Of a DNA stretch of 64,000 nt, positions 1 through 12,715 are shown piece by piece. The first letter of the stretch is position 1; each line of letters begins with the position of its first letter. Source of the DNA: Dactylonectria macrodidyma (lineage: Eukaryota > Ascomycota > Sordariomycetes > Hypocreales > Nectriaceae); NCBI GenBank assembly GCA_020744425.1, contig JAGMUV010000010.1, positions 1,860,001 through 1,924,000 on the forward strand, read 5' to 3'. A model generated the notes under the pieces. It saw only the letters and a program-made list of their open reading frames with translations. It made no database searches and was not told the origin of the DNA. Both the position numbers and the translations under genes were made by a program.

Positions 1-1432
1 TACGCGCATTAATCGTAACCACGGCGACAAGGCCGACAGGCCGGCAAAGCTTGGATGTGTTTACTGCCTTCGAACGCAAGAAGTCCCCCAATCCAGCCTT
101 TATAAACGGAGCTCTCGCGGTCCGCTCTGTAGAACTTGCTAAATTCACTCTTCAGAGGAGCACTGCGATTTCGATAGTCGAAGAATCTTCAGTCTCTTTT
201 TCTAAATAGTATTTGATATGGAGAAGTTGTGTTCTCAGCTCTGCTTGCATGAAAAGGTTAGCTTGCTGTCTAATGCCGGTGGCTGTGGCCCTGTACCATT
301 CGATCGGCTAAACATCCCAAGCCTTTGTGAGAGGCTCCCCTTGGTTGATGCTACTCAAAGAAAGGGTGCGGTGGATTGGTCTATATAAGATGAAGTAACA
401 GGGAAGGAGAAGGAGCTGAGCTAAGATCGCTGCTAATTTAGCTGGCACAACCACCACTTCAGCAGAAATCAGCGTTACTAGAGTAATGATGTAGCCAAGC
501 AGCAGGGTGAAGTCGTCACAATTCTACTAGATAAGTAAATAAACCCAATTCAGGAATAAGGTATTGAATACTGCCACATATCTTTACCTAAGACTTCAGC
601 GTTCAAGTTGAATTTAACCCACTCCCTGCTGTAATCTGTTGATTGGATCAGTCGGCTGATACTGAGGACTTCAACCCGTCTCGATTGACCAATAGCATCC
701 ATGTCCCACAGCTCTTTAGCACTATTTTTACTACTGCTGGCGCTCTTCGCAGTAGACAGGCTTTTTTAGTGGTGTCGGAAAATTTCCGCTAAGAACTTTG
801 CTCTAAAATGAAATGTCTTCATCTTCCCGAGCCTTGACTGGAATCAGGCATATTCCCATGTGTCTCGCGAAGCATAAGTTATTTGCTACACATAGCGGAG
901 ATGACTGTGACTACCTGTTCCGTGGCCTGCCTCCCTGCTGGTGCACAGAGAGTGTGGTTGTTTAAAGAGGGAGTGAGCAGGTCTATTTCCATGAACCGTT
1001 GACTCATAGATAAACGTGACCTCCAGACTTGAACCTGATTAATTGTTAAGATCAGGGATATGTACGGCTGGGACTGTGGCCGAAAAATGTGCAAACCCTG
1101 GCGATTGTATCCATAGCGTCGCCTTTTTACCAACAGATTTCACACTTCCAACGACCCCTCCGTGATGGAAGCTACCTCAGGCATGTCTCTGCAACCATGA
1201 GATAAGAATTCGTCCTTTGCCAGCCACTTACTCAGAATAAAATTGTCAAGTCCAGACCTGTACCGGAGTTTTTGCATGAAGACAGGCCAGCTCCTCATAC
1301 TACGCAACTTAGCATCTCAAAGCGTGATCTTCTGAAGCATCTCTTTTAATGCAATAAAATGATATTTTCTACAAAATCTCTATTTTTTTAATTAATTCAA
1401 ATTAAAACAACAGAGAAAATAAAACACGTCAT
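1..1432. other. Intergenic, no gene recognised
   Basis: This left-edge stretch holds only short open frames without recognisable domains. The right end (about 1360-1430) is AT-rich and lies just downstream of the MFS transporter stop, so it probably contains that gene's 3' untranslated region. I see nothing else supportable. Confidence 0.6.
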
Positions 1433-3236
1433 TTAAACATCTTCCTCTTTCATCTTCTGCTTTGTGCCGTACTCTGGTTCCGCCTTGTCATCCTTCAAGT
1501 CCCCATCGAGTATCTCGATAGAGTTGAGCGCATTGTCGTCGCCAGTTCTGTACCCTCCATGGCTTCCGAATGTGTGCCAAATGTAAACCGTCATACAGGC
1601 AGCGACAATCAAGAAGGCGAAAATTGTCCAGTTGCCCATTGCATACAAGGGGGAATTCGTGCTCGGGAATAAAAACGGTGCGGTGATACCACCGCAGTTG
1701 GCAATAGAAATCATGCCACCCGTAGCCAAAGCTGTAGCTGTGGAACCTTGAACCAACGCAGTTCGGTGCTGAAAATGCCAATGTCAGTCATGTTCAAGAG
1801 ATGTAGGAAGAGGCGTCTTACAGCCACAAATGGAAGTACTGCAGAGTTAGTGCATGCAATGATGAAGACCGCAAAGTACCGAACGCCCCAGTGCCTGACG
1901 ACTGCCAGCAAGAGATAGCCAGTAGCGACAAAAACCAGGGCTCCAATGACGTGTCTTGATCGTTCCTTTGTTCTGTCGCTGTGCAGACAGTTTCCAATAA
2001 TGACAAAGAGGGCGAAGACGTTCGGCGGCACAGTCAGCAGCTGCGCATCGTATCCGGTGAAGCCAAGCGACGCAACGATTGTTGGGGCAAAGTATCCGAA
2101 TGCGTTGAGCGAGTTAGTCATGAGGAAGTATTGGATGGCGAAGACCCAGAAAAACGGATCCATGAGCGTCTTCTTAGCAATCTTGCTGTCCCAGTGCTTG
2201 TCGTTCATCGATGGAGCGTAAGGACCTAGCCGCTTGACGGAAAAGGCACGCTCCTCGGGGGTGAGCCAGGACGCGGTCTGGGGATCTAGTCGAGTGTCAG
2301 CATCATTATACACCCCGAACAGCATAGAAATCTTACAATCCGGAAGCCAGAACCATACCATAACTCCGACAATGACAGCAGGGATTCCCTCGAGAATAAA
2401 GAGCCTGCATAAAAGTTAGACGAAGACCGGGTTGCATCACAAGGTGACAATCCATGCGTACCATTGCCATCCATACAAGCCAGCCTTTTGGTTCAGAAAC
2501 GAGATACCTGTAGCTAGCAAGCCTCCGAAGGCACCCGCAACGGCAACACTGGATGCAAAGATGGCCATTCTCGTCGCTCGTTCTTCTGGCTTGTACCAGA
2601 AACAGAGATACATCATGACACTGCAGGTGGTCAGTTCAGTTTGTCGGCGTTTGAGACGGAGAACAGAGAAAAAAAAGGCCAAGCCAATACGAACCCAGGG
2701 AAAAAGCCAGCTTCAGCCAAGCCCAAAAATATCCTCACCACCAGCAGCCCTTCATAGGTTGTTACAGCAGCTGTGCAAATAGTGATGATGCCCCAAGTCA
2801 CCATGATTCTGGAAATCCACTTGCTGGGAGAAAAGTATTTGAGGAGAATGTTGCTAGGGAATTCCATCAAAACGTAGGGTACAAAGAACAAAGCCACGGC
2901 GACATTGTATCGCTGGCCCGTCAGGTTCAACTGCTCCACGATGTTGTGTTCCGGCGTATCGTTGTTCAAGGTTCGCGCGTTGCCTAGGTTGACACGGTCG
3001 AGGTAATCTACGCGGAACATGAAACTTGGGCGTTAGGAATGTTCATTCTAATGGCCAAAGATGGGGGTTTTATAGGACGTACTCAATAGGTATGTTACGC
3101 AGATCCATGGCAAGATCCGCATGTCCTGTTTCCGCACGATCCTCTTCTCCATCTCGGTATCTGCGAGATCAACCGTCTCCAGACCAGGCACGTCCAGAGA
3201 CGGCTTCTGAGAGAGAAGGCCTTTCCAGTTGACCAT
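1433..3236 (-). CDS. MFS transporter, anion:cation symporter (allantoate permease-like) family
   Basis: Membrane transporter of the major facilitator superfamily, probably carrying an anionic nutrient such as a vitamin, nucleobase derivative or carboxylate across the plasma membrane. Six exons can be read: 3236-3083, 3007-2695, 2620-2462, 2404-2337, 2285-1822 and 1768-1433. They sum to 1494 nt (497 aa), and every junction is GT-AG. The first junction restores the family signature LNYLDRVNLGNA at the start of the first periplasmic region. Further family-like segments are LPDYPQTASWLTPEERAF in the central loop and QGSTATALATGGMISIANC in a late transmembrane helix. The tail is short, hydrophilic and acidic, ending GTKQKMKEEDV. 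The start was chosen because it opens a hydrophilic N-terminus followed by the MRILPWICVTYLL helix. The substrate cannot be told from sequence; members of the Dal5/Tna1 group are the nearest match by motif. Confidence 0.9.
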
Positions 3237-4283
3237 GGCGCAGGATTTCTCAAGGGCGGCGAGATTCGAAGGGGCAGGAATTCAGAGAGCAAACAAAAGA
3301 TTCCTGGCACACAAGTCGCTGGCATGGTTACAACAGCTCCCCGTCCCGAGATATTTAAGTCAAGACCCTTCGCTTAATCCCTACCAAAGTTTAATTCCGC
3401 TCACGTCACGATAAGCAAGGGCAAGTTAAATGACTCGTGTTGCATCAGATACTAGAGTTGCATTCTGCGATAAGCCGTTTTTTTTTCTCTCACAATGCGG
3501 GGAGAGGGAGGGATCGTCATGGTCTTGACCAACAGAAACATAAACATAAACGTCGTAACCCACACGGTTGCTTATCGCCCCACCAGTGCATTGTTACGTA
3601 GTCCCGCCCAACCCTTGCGGCAGTTCATGCTGATTTGGCCAATGAAGAAGAGGCAAGCAAAGATTGGGTCTGCTAGACGAGATCCCTTGCCTTCTTTTCC
3701 TTCGGTTACCAAGTGAACAGTATCCAGTGTGTGACTCTTGGGCCTGGGAGTTATGCGGTTCGTGATGCACCTCTTGCCCTCGTTGCTCATGAAAACAATA
3801 AATAAATAAATAACAATAATAATAACAATAATAATAGAAAATTCAACCGCGGGTTATTCCCTCTTCTTTCTCGGCGACTCCGAGGAGAATGAACTAAGGC
3901 ACGAGCCCATTGGGCCCGCCGGCGAGCGGCTCAGCAAAAGTCGGCCCGCCGGCCGTTGAACTAATCACGATTAGTAAATCTGCCGACACTGTCGTTCGAG
4001 CTTGTTATCATATAACCCTTGCCTTTTTTTGCTGAAGCAGCTGAGATTGGAGACTACGGCACCACTTCGCCAAGCACTCTCCCCAAATCAATCGACCTCT
4101 TTCCACAATCCACGACGGCGACAGCGTCCAAGAAGCGACAAACAACTGATTTTTCTTTCCACGCCGCAATCGACCGGCGAAACCGCTACGACCTAAGATG
4201 ATGAAGGAGGCTCCGAGGAGCAAGAGAGTGAGGGAAGATGACGATGAGTTGGATGAGATGGCTTGGTGCCCGCTTTGGCATCG
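3237..4283. other. Intergenic upstream of the MFS transporter
   Basis: No gene recognised. It contains the 5' region of the minus-strand MFS gene and a short A/T microsatellite listed separately. Open frames here are short and without family resemblance. Confidence 0.5.
3789..3837. repeat. ATAA/AAT microsatellite
   Basis: A run of (ATAA) units followed by (AAT/AAC) units, AT-only apart from scattered C. It is a simple sequence repeat with no coding role visible. Confidence 0.85.
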
Positions 4284-4727
4284 TCACAAACCGAAACCCA
4301 TCAAATCTAGCCCCTCATCGCCATCAAAGGAGCTATCCATGTTGAGGCTGGAATCAGATGGCGTCGAGACCAAGGCTCTCAACTCTGGCCGTGAACGAGA
4401 TGCATTGGGTATTAAGGCATCTAGTTTTGGACACAGGCCATCAGACACTACTTGAGCATTGTCCCGTTGTGCTGAGGGAAAGGATTCGTGATTCTCCAGC
4501 CCTTGAGGGATCGTTTTTGCATTTTGTGTTTGGCCAAGGAGCTTATCCTTCGGGCGATGGCCATGTGGTGAAGTTTGTTCTAATTTGACTACAATTAGGT
4601 CATTTCTGAGCAGGTTCTTTGGCCCGCCAAATATGGCCTCATTTACAAAGATGGTAAACTTCTCTTCTCCAGGTTTCAGTATTCGAAACAATCGCTTCAG
4701 CTTCTCCCACAGCACGAGCAGCGCCAT
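4284..4727 (-). CDS. Doubtful small ORF, hypothetical
   Basis: A 147-residue open frame without introns and without any domain I recognise. The N-terminus is basic and hydrophobic (VLWEKLKRLFRILK) and the rest is polar and low in structure, ending GDEGLDLMGFGL. A competing plus-strand frame (4198-4455) overlaps it and is also featureless. Neither has context support. I list it only because it is the longest frame in a 3.5 kb gene-poor stretch. Confidence 0.2.
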   Translation of the reverse strand: MALLVLWEKLKRLFRILKPGEEKFTIFVNEAIFGGPKNLLRNDLIVVKLEQTSPHGHRPKDKLLGQTQNAKTIPQGLENHESFPSAQRDNAQVVSDGLCPKLDALIPNASRSRPELRALVSTPSDSSLNMDSSFDGDEGLDLMGFGL

Positions 4728-6740
4728 CTAAAAAATCACCGTCCCAGTCAGTCCAGCCAGTTAACACTCTTCATGCAGTCATTGCGCGCTATCCAAGACG
4801 ACGTAGGGCGGATACCCTTGGTCGATATTGGTCGTAGTGCAGAGAGTAAATTAAAGCATGGTAGTGTCTTCGAAGTTAGTGCTGGGTAACTAAAGTTCAT
4901 TGTGTTTCAGTCGCCATTGGCGTTTTGATGATAAGTATTAATTCAAAGTTGTCTTTCTTTAATATGAGAAGATATTGGGCATTTTGAGCATAATGCGAGA
5001 CAGTTTATGCTAGGAGTGCCTAGACGCCTACAAGGCGTCGGGGTTGGCTTAGCGTGCAATAAGTAATGATAGCAGCAATTTTTCCTAGGCGGCTCACCAG
5101 CGGGGAACAAGATGCTTGTGTGGAGCTAGAGATTTCTCCCAATATAGTAAGAGCGTATCTGTGCTGTTTTACCCATGATTTGTAATGCCCTTGCCTTGAC
5201 AGTGTGACATGTTGGGCGCAATCTTGCCGCCTGAGTAAAGCATCTCTCTGAAAGTTTGAGTCTTCGTTGTCGACAGTATTAACTACAGAGGATACCGTAT
5301 TATCTCTTGAAGGGTTACAGGTCAGGGTAGGGTTCAATGAATGGGGGCTGAAGTTTTGGGAAGAACATGTCCTTCGTGACAAACCAAGTTGATGTAGCAG
5401 ACCGAGAACATATCATTCATTATTGCAGTTAGTCCGCGACACAAATGCATCATTCTTCTAGACAATACGCACAAGTGCGTTGACTAAGATGGTAAAATAT
5501 TCCCGTCACATTTTATGTCAGCCAAAGAGCGGCCCGTGTGGCTGGTTAGTGTCACCAGGTTCATCTTTCGTCTAGAGATTAATTGTGACATATAGGAATA
5601 GTTCGCTGGATTAGAGCCATCTTAGAGGAGAGGATAAGTAGTTGGTTAATAAGATTCCCGCTTAAGTGTAAGGCGAAGTTTGCCGTCTTAAAATAAGGAA
5701 ATTTCCTCATGGTGACAAGAGCAAAGGCACGGGAGAGTCAAAACAGATCAGACCTAAGCACAACCTACGAGATGAACAACGCATGTCTTTTTTTTTTTTT
5801 TCACTCTCCATACAGCAACTAGATGGTAACCACGGACTTACTATAAGGCTTCTCCTCCATCAATGAAAATGACGGAGGTGTCTCTAAAATACTTCTAGTA
5901 TTGAAATGGGAGTTGACTAAACCCAAAATAACGACCAAGCCTCGAGAAGTGAGAAGGGCCATTGAGACCCAATAAGTCATGCGGAGCCATCCCTCCATAT
6001 GCCATTCAGCTGGATATCTTGGTGGCTCGGCGTTATCGTGACTGCCTTAGTTGCTAAAACAGCAAGTACAATGATCTTGAGCCATGTCGTAGGGATGACC
6101 ATATCAGAGTAATATTAAAGAAAGAATTCATGCAAGCATGAAAAGACTGAGCAACGGCTTGACAAAGGACATGACTGAAACCAATGGTTGACACGAGGAG
6201 GCATCAGCCTGACTATAGTATGGTCCCTTTGCTTCTCTAGATGAGAGGCTAATAACCACAACCTTAACGGCAACCTTGGTTTCTTTGGCCATATGGTGCA
6301 CTCTATCCAACCTTACCTGGATGGTCCAAGAATCCCGTCTTTTGAAACACCTAGTACTCAGGACGTGGCTTCTAGACCCTATGGAATAGGGTTCGGGATT
6401 AAGGGCATTCACCATGGGCGTTCACCATTTATCTTGTGGAAGCCAAGGGAAACATCATGATGCTGTCAATCATCTAAGGAGTGCCGGTTTTCTTACTGCT
6501 CGTTTGCCATAGAAGAACAAGTTGGCGGCCCGGTCATACCAGTCTTTCGACGCCATAACACCAAAGCTCTTGGCATAGCTCGAAAAATTCAGCAGGTAGG
6601 GGTCTAATATCAATCCTAATACCATCACCGTTCGGTTGGACAAATGTCGCAGAGGCTCTCCTCTCGTATCCACCATCCTCCATATTTGCTTTAAATCACC
6701 CATTACTTTGACAATCAGAACCACGCGACGCAATCCTAAG
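4728..6740. other. Intergenic, no gene recognised
   Basis: Only short frames are present. A minus-strand frame of 97 codons at 6470-6763 overlaps the last exon of the neighbouring methyltransferase and is probably its shadow plus 3' sequence. A poly-T tract lies near 5789-5801. Confidence 0.5.
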
Positions 6741-8294
6741 TTAATTCTCCGGCTTTTGGCCATATATGATAGTTCTGTGCAAAAGAGTGAGCGGTGACGT
6801 CAGGGTTGTTAGTAACATGTTGACTTACATCTCTCCATAAGCATGAAGATTTGGGTTTAGAAGCTCGTTCCGCATATCCACGAGAAACAGTTGCGCGTCA
6901 TCGTAAGACCACTGTATTTGTTAATAGGGCATTCTGTCCATCCGATCCGAGCGTCGAAAAACCCACCCCTAGCATTTCTGTTAGGCCGCGGATGGAGAAT
7001 CCCTCCAGCGCTTGCAACAAGAACTGGCGATTCCAGGCCCCCCAGCGCTTGAGCTTCTTGTCCTTGGGCCACGGTCCAAGAGGAAGCTTGAGTCTGTGTT
7101 CAAATACACCACTCAGACCGGCTTCTCTCATGGCGTCAGCTGCCTTGTCACCGTAGAAAAAGGTCTTGCCGGTGAGTTCCCCAATCTGCTCAAACACGTC
7201 TACCCACTTGTGTAGCGGAGAGGTAGGCTTTAGAGTCCCGTCGTCGGATTTGCAATTTCCCCACAGCTCCACGTGTTCGACCCAGCCGCCGGGCTTCAAG
7301 GTTCTGGTTTGCCGTTAGAATGCTGTATACGGTTCGAGGTAGGTTATCTAACGAACCGCAACGCCTTTTTATGCAGCTCGGTCCAGTCAGGGATGCATCC
7401 TGTCATACTGCGAATGTGAATAAAGTCAAAGTTGTCATCCGGATAGGTCCATTCCTGGTTGATATCATCTACCTCAAACTTGCAGTTCGGTGGAACAAAG
7501 CTGGGCTGGATAGGCGAGAGATCCACGCCGATGACTTGAGCAGATGGATGTTCATCAGCAAACTCACTAAGGCAGCTATCAGCAACGAGCCATTGAAAAC
7601 TAATCATCCTAAAGACTTACATGGCCCAAATACCTGTTCCACAGCCTAAGTCGAGAACTGCCTGCGTCTTTGGTGAGCGTCTTTAAAGGAAACAAGGCAA
7701 GGCAACAAACTTTAGGAGTGTCACTGATAGGTGCTTCGTAGAGATTACCGTCCAAGATAATACGGTACATTTCGTGCCTGGATCATGTTGGTGGAACGGT
7801 TTCAGTGGAATGGTATATTGACTGACATGAGGTCTTCAGCTTCTTGCTGGCGATCGTCATTCGGAGCCCTTGTGGAGTGTGAACATTCCAACGCAGAACA
7901 TGAGCGCACAAGAAACTCTTACCAGTACACGCCATCATTATAGGCATGATATCGACGGCCGTTCTCCCATTTGTAGTTCAAAATCGATGTTCTCAGCGAC
8001 TCAGTGTCAGTCACCCGCGTCCTGCGTCACACATGTCAGTTCTGAGCATCAGTGAAGACGGGATACGAGGCAATCTCCTACGCCTCGGAATAGGTTGAAT
8101 CGGTATCATCGTCCTAGGTCACATTAATTAGTACGGCAAAGAAGAGACAGGCTGGTGGTAGAGGAAATAGGCAAGCGTACGACTTCAATTTGGTTGTCAG
8201 CGGCCACATCTGCCGGGTTTCCCGGCGCCTCGGGCGAGCGAGTCGGGGATGTACCCATCTGTTCAGGAGACGGCGATTTCTTTGGCGAAGACAT
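6741..8294 (-). CDS. LaeA-like SAM-dependent methyltransferase (copy 1)
   Basis: Class I methyltransferase of the fungal LaeA-like/TAM-domain family, expected to use S-adenosylmethionine; the substrate is unknown. Ten exons fit: 8294-8181, 8113-8082, 8021-7923, 7868-7827, 7777-7711, 7667-7621, 7566-7357, 7303-6967, 6911-6829, 6774-6741. They total 1065 nt (354 aa). Seen in the product: a disordered Ser/Pro-rich N-terminus (MSSPKKSPSPEQM), the family marker NGRRYHAYNDGVYW, SAM motif I VLDLGCGTGIWAI (residues ~122-134), VIGVDLSPIQP (~145-155), DFIHIR, LKPGGWVEHVE, and the family-typical C-terminal ending YGQKPEN. The start was chosen because an in-frame upstream Met would add sequence not seen in the two paralogs. 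It is divergent from copy 2 at 11.15 kb. Exons of 42 and 67 nt match copy 3 exactly. Confidence 0.88.
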
Positions 8295-9819
8295 AGCCCG
8301 TGATGACCCAAGCAGCTTGTCGACAAACAATCCAGGTTTCGCATTGCGTGAGTTAAAAACGTGAGAGGGGAAGAAGCCCTCACGAGCCACAGTGTGGAAT
8401 CACTGCATGCCGTGCCGGGGTACTTCCTGGTTAAATGAATATACCAAGACATTATTTCCAGGGTCCTTTATTGCATTTTTGTGGAGTCCGCGCTTCGGTT
8501 AAGGGTTACAATGATCTGACAATGCGTGTTGGCTGCCTGTTTTGGTGACATGTCACATTGAAACCGACCAACCACCCACAACACCAACATCGTACAGACC
8601 ACAGCAATTTTGTCAACATCGGGGTTTATACCGGAGGATTAAATTAGCGTACATTTTTTTTCTTGGGTTTATTCTCCAAAGCATTCACCGCGTTTGGCTG
8701 TTTCGAGATGTTCTCAGATCCGGATTGGTAACTGTCTAGTGTCCTAGGAGCCGGCGGATATAACACGTCACCATAGAAGGCCACAACGCCTCCTCGCGAA
8801 GTTTCGCGTCATGCAATCCCTCCCAAACGACACTTTCGATGTCCTAATTAGACGGTAATATCTATAGTGTCGCAGTGCGTGCCCCGCTCGAGACGGAACC
8901 CTAAGCGACCCTTTAGACATTGGACGAGCAGCGCTGCAGCAGGTTTCTCATAAGCTGTATGGAAGAATGGCCACATGACTGCGATTGAAGGATTTATATA
9001 GCTCAAGAGGCTTAATGTGCAGGCTAGATCTAGTTACATTTATTTCCTAGACTAGAGTAGACTGCGGAATATTGATTTAATGTTTTAGTTGCTGCTCACA
9101 CCTTTGGTATCCCCTTGCAAGCGATACCCGATGTAGAAATTGGTAAACTACAGGGTAAATAATAGGAAGACTCGGCAGAAGTGAAGCCTTCCACGATGTA
9201 GTTGCCACAATGGTCGGTCATCCCGGCAAGGGAAAAACGTCATCCCAATGTAGAACAATAGCTCAGTGGAATGGGAAAGCTATATTGAACCCTCTTTTAC
9301 CGTCTCCTTTCGACCAGTAGGCTTATACAGTGATGCTAGGACTCCAAAGTTTCGGCTGATTTATATAAGTCGCCTACGTCGAGTATGTCGAGCTTTCTGT
9401 ATGTCATCGTCCGTACTATTTTACAATCTAATATACAGATTTATTCATATGAATTAGAAGCAAGACACATTGTCCAATAAAGGCTGAGCGAGCGAGTCAT
9501 GACACCACGTTAGTAGATGGCTGCAGTGGCCTTCGACAGAAGCTCTGACGTGCCTTTCAACGCCTCTGATTCAGAACTTGGTCTGAAGTGGCGTCCCAAG
9601 TGCACTCAATTTCGATATACCGTTTCGGGGACTGGCGAAGTAGAGTTTGTTGCGCAATTCGAGACAGTCGAGCCAAGAACTAGGCATTGCATGCTAAGGG
9701 AAGTTCGACGGCACGCTTAATTTTATGGTCATATAGTTGCGTACTATTAATAGCACTAGGAGAGGGATGTGTCGTATAAAGAACTGTATCAAAAATATCT
9801 CATCCACACTTTTCAAATG
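8295..9819. other. Intergenic between divergent methyltransferases
   Basis: Contains the 5' region of methyltransferase copy 1. Open frames at 8542-8739, 9266-9457 and 9517-9720 are short and featureless. No gene is supported. Confidence 0.5.
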
Positions 9820-10477
9820 CTAGGAATTTCGATTTGTTTCGTCATGTCGCTCTACGCCTCGTTCGTTTACGGTGAGACTCTTACCATGATTCCTGATCCT
9901 TACTAACTCTTTCAAAGAACCACCTACGGGAACCTCGAGAGCTTCTCGATGAAGTTCCAAGTCCACGGCTGGGGGCGTGTTGTGATTAACCCACCCTTCA
10001 TCGCACTATTGATTGGCATCTACTTCGCGGCAAAAATCAATGTCCACAACAACAAGTACCATCAGAGAAGACTCAAGAAGAACGGGTTCAAAGCCGTTCC
10101 AGAGGCTAGGCTTCCCACCATGACGATCGGTGGTGTTGCCTTTACAGACGGGTTGTTCCTTTTTGCATGTGAGTTGTCATGAGCGGCATTCGCTCAGTCC
10201 CCCTGGGCTGACAACAACAACAAGGATCTCGTCAAAGCATTTGAATTACTGGCCATCTATAATTGACATCGCGTTAACCGGCCTTGGCTTCACCGCCATC
10301 TTTCAGTCTGCGGTAAACTACCTCATCGACACTTTTAGGCGCTTCAGCGCAAGCGCCGTGGCTACCAACACCTCTTTTGGGACAAGGTTTTATGGGTGCA
10401 GATTCTTGGCCATGCCTGGCAAACTCAGGTGTTGCAGGACCTTTGACCACGTTAGGACATATCTAGAGGGGAGATAG
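9820..10477 (+). pseudogene. Relic of a DHA1-type MFS transporter
   Basis: Separate frames translate to pieces of the second half of a drug/polyamine-type MFS transporter. A hydrophobic segment near 9820-9876 reads ISICFVMSLYASFVYG. It is followed by VHGWGRVVINPPFIALLIGIYFA and RLPTMTIGGVAFTDGLFLF (9949-10180). Then, after a frame change, WPSIIDIALTGLGFTAIFQ, SAVNYLIDTF and FSASAVATNT (10240-10380). These occur in the expected order, but the frames do not join cleanly, the sequence loses resemblance after NTSFG, and the N-terminal half is missing. I read this as a decayed transporter fragment. The family call follows from the order and spacing of helices and is moderately sure. Confidence 0.6.
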
Positions 10478-11150
10478 CGGTGAGATACTTTGACGTGATG
10501 GCAACCAGTTCGCCACCTTCGGAAGGGTGAACTAAGATTAATATTATCTCCCGAACATTATTTCTGTTGATAAGAAGGGTCAAGATTGCATGACCAACTT
10601 GAAAAGTTCAATATCTTTCATTCTATAAAAGCCACCCCTGAGCTATGGGCATACACCGCAAATATCTCACTAACCGTGACTTGTATCTGTCGCTTAAACC
10701 ATCGCTATAATGGCCTGCTCATATAAACCCACCTGGCCTAGTTCACCCTATTGGAACACATCCCCGTCGTATCATATCTCGCACCTGCCACCCTGCTCAG
10801 CTCCTAATGAACTGCATATCTCTTCCTTTAATGAGCGACAGCGCCGCAGACGAGCAAGGATTGGAAACCAACCAGTATTCGGAGTGGGTCGGTTAACTGC
10901 GGAGGCGAGGTTTAAGACTCGGACAGCCAACCGGATCGATTATATACGCTGCAACTCCCGGGGCCAAGCCAACATTATACGTGCCCGCTCCCGTTGTCTC
11001 CGCTTCGGTCGAACCACTTGATGTGATAAAAATGAGCCCGCGTCTATTGCAGAGCGAATCCTTTCCTAATTTCCTTTCATTTTCCCACGGAATTAGCCTC
11101 TCACCATCGACCTGAGCCACTCGCCTGTCAAAACAGCACCAGCGCCCGAA
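10478..11150. other. Intergenic, 5' region of methyltransferase copy 2
   Basis: No gene recognised. A pyrimidine-rich stretch precedes the start codon at 11151. A plus-strand frame at 10710-11021 has no family resemblance. Confidence 0.5.
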
Positions 11151-12715
11151 ATGTCAAATCAACCCACTACACCACCTGCTCTCGGTGGCACGGGCAGTAA
11201 ATCCCCAAGCAAAAGCCCCCGATCAAACCCAACCCCCTCCCCTCCCGGGGAACTAGCTACGGATCCTATCGCAGTGCGGGTAAGTACCCCAATGAATCCA
11301 GAACACACTCGGAATCGCGTAGCTAACTAGATTTCCTCCGCCTCCAGGATGATGCAGATCTGACTGATGAGAATGACTCAGCCGTTGGTAGCGATGACGC
11401 GCAAGTAACCACATAATGACATATCTTGAAGATGATGCTGACGTACTTCAAGCACAAGCTCAACTGCTTCAATTACTTCGAGCATTCTCCAGTACCGTAC
11501 CATTCAGGGCCGAACCTTCCATAGTGAGAAATACAACACTGAATACTTTGCGCCAAATGACGACCAGCAGAGTGAATCAATGGATATCACGTAACCTACC
11601 TGGATCATTTGCACAGATTCGTGTGGCTAATGCATCGCTAGCCATCATTACCTCACGCTTCTTCTTAAAAACAAGCTGTTTCTAGCGCCGTTGAGGAAAG
11701 ATATACAGGAAAGTAAGCCTTCCAGCGGATGACGAGGAACGTTGTGTCTAACACCACACAGAAAGTCCTTGATGTAGCCACAGGAACTGGTAGGCTTTCT
11801 GCATTTAGTACGAAGACGCAACGCTAACTGGAATGTAGGAATTTGGGCAATGTAGGAACTAGGATTATGCATGTTGAGTGACTTGCATGTCAACTAACCA
11901 GCGCCTTCCAGTGACTTTGCCGATGAGTTTCCCAATGCTGAGATCATTGGCACCGACTTGTCGCCCATTCAGCCGACCTGGGTTCCCCCCAACGTCAAAT
12001 TCGAGCTCGAAGATGCAACAGCAGATTCCTGGAGCTGGCCGGGAGATGCCTTTGACTTTGTCCACCTGCGCTACCTCTTTGGTGCCATCGCTGACTGGAA
12101 TAAATTGTTTAACGAGGCGTATCGTACCTGCAAGCCAGGTGGTTGGGTGCAGTCCTGCGAGATTGACCCTCCGTTTTATAGCGACGATGGAACTGTTGAT
12201 GATGAGAACGCGATCCAGACTTGGAACACTTTGGTGAGGGAGGGAGGCAAGAAGTTTGGCCGGACGTTTTGTGTTGTCGAAGAGGGTCTACAGGTGCCAA
12301 GTCTCCAGGCTGCTGGCTTTGTCGATATTCAGCAAGCAAACTACAAGGTTAGCTTCTTGGAATATCCACATGCAATTTTTAACCCTTCTTCAGGTTCCCG
12401 TTGGTGGATGGGCCAAGGATCCCAGCCTTCAAGAAGTCGGGCAGTTTCTCCGGTCGACCATGGAGAATGACATCGAAGGTGAGGACCCATTGCAAGGCAT
12501 CTCCGTCTTAGGATATAGGACACGTAAACGCCTAACACTTCTTAGGGTATACTTTGCTTCTGTGGCATCAGGTAATGGGCTGGCCTAAGGATGAATACCA
12601 GGTATTTTTGATGGGTATGCGCAAGGCGTTGAAGAATATGCGTATCCATGGATATATGAACTTGCGCTATGTCTGGGCGAGGAAGCCGGAAGGAGAAGAG
12701 GCACCTGAATCCTAG
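11151..12715 (+). CDS. LaeA-like SAM-dependent methyltransferase (copy 2)
   Basis: Paralog of the copies at 6.7 and 59 kb; the substrate is unknown. Nine exons close the frame: 11151-11279, 11348-11400, 11453-11590, 11642-11712, 11766-11789, 11839-11851, 11912-12347, 12394-12478, 12546-12715 (1119 nt, 372 aa). The second intron works only as a GC-AG intron with donor GCAAGT. The sixth exon is just 13 nt. Visible motifs are a Pro/Ser-rich N-terminus, [19 protein letters not shown], motif [44 protein letters not shown], and the C-terminal [13 protein letters not shown]. The acceptor before exon 5 (AAAG) is the least certain junction. The DVATGTG variant replaces the usual Gly-Cys-Gly of motif I with Ala-Thr-Gly, which is found in some members and may still bind SAM. 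Confidence 0.85.

Noticed and set aside
6741..12715. A complete biosynthetic gene cluster around the divergent methyltransferases
   Set aside because: No backbone synthase (PKS, NRPS, terpene cyclase) or cluster regulator was seen, and the transporter is dead.
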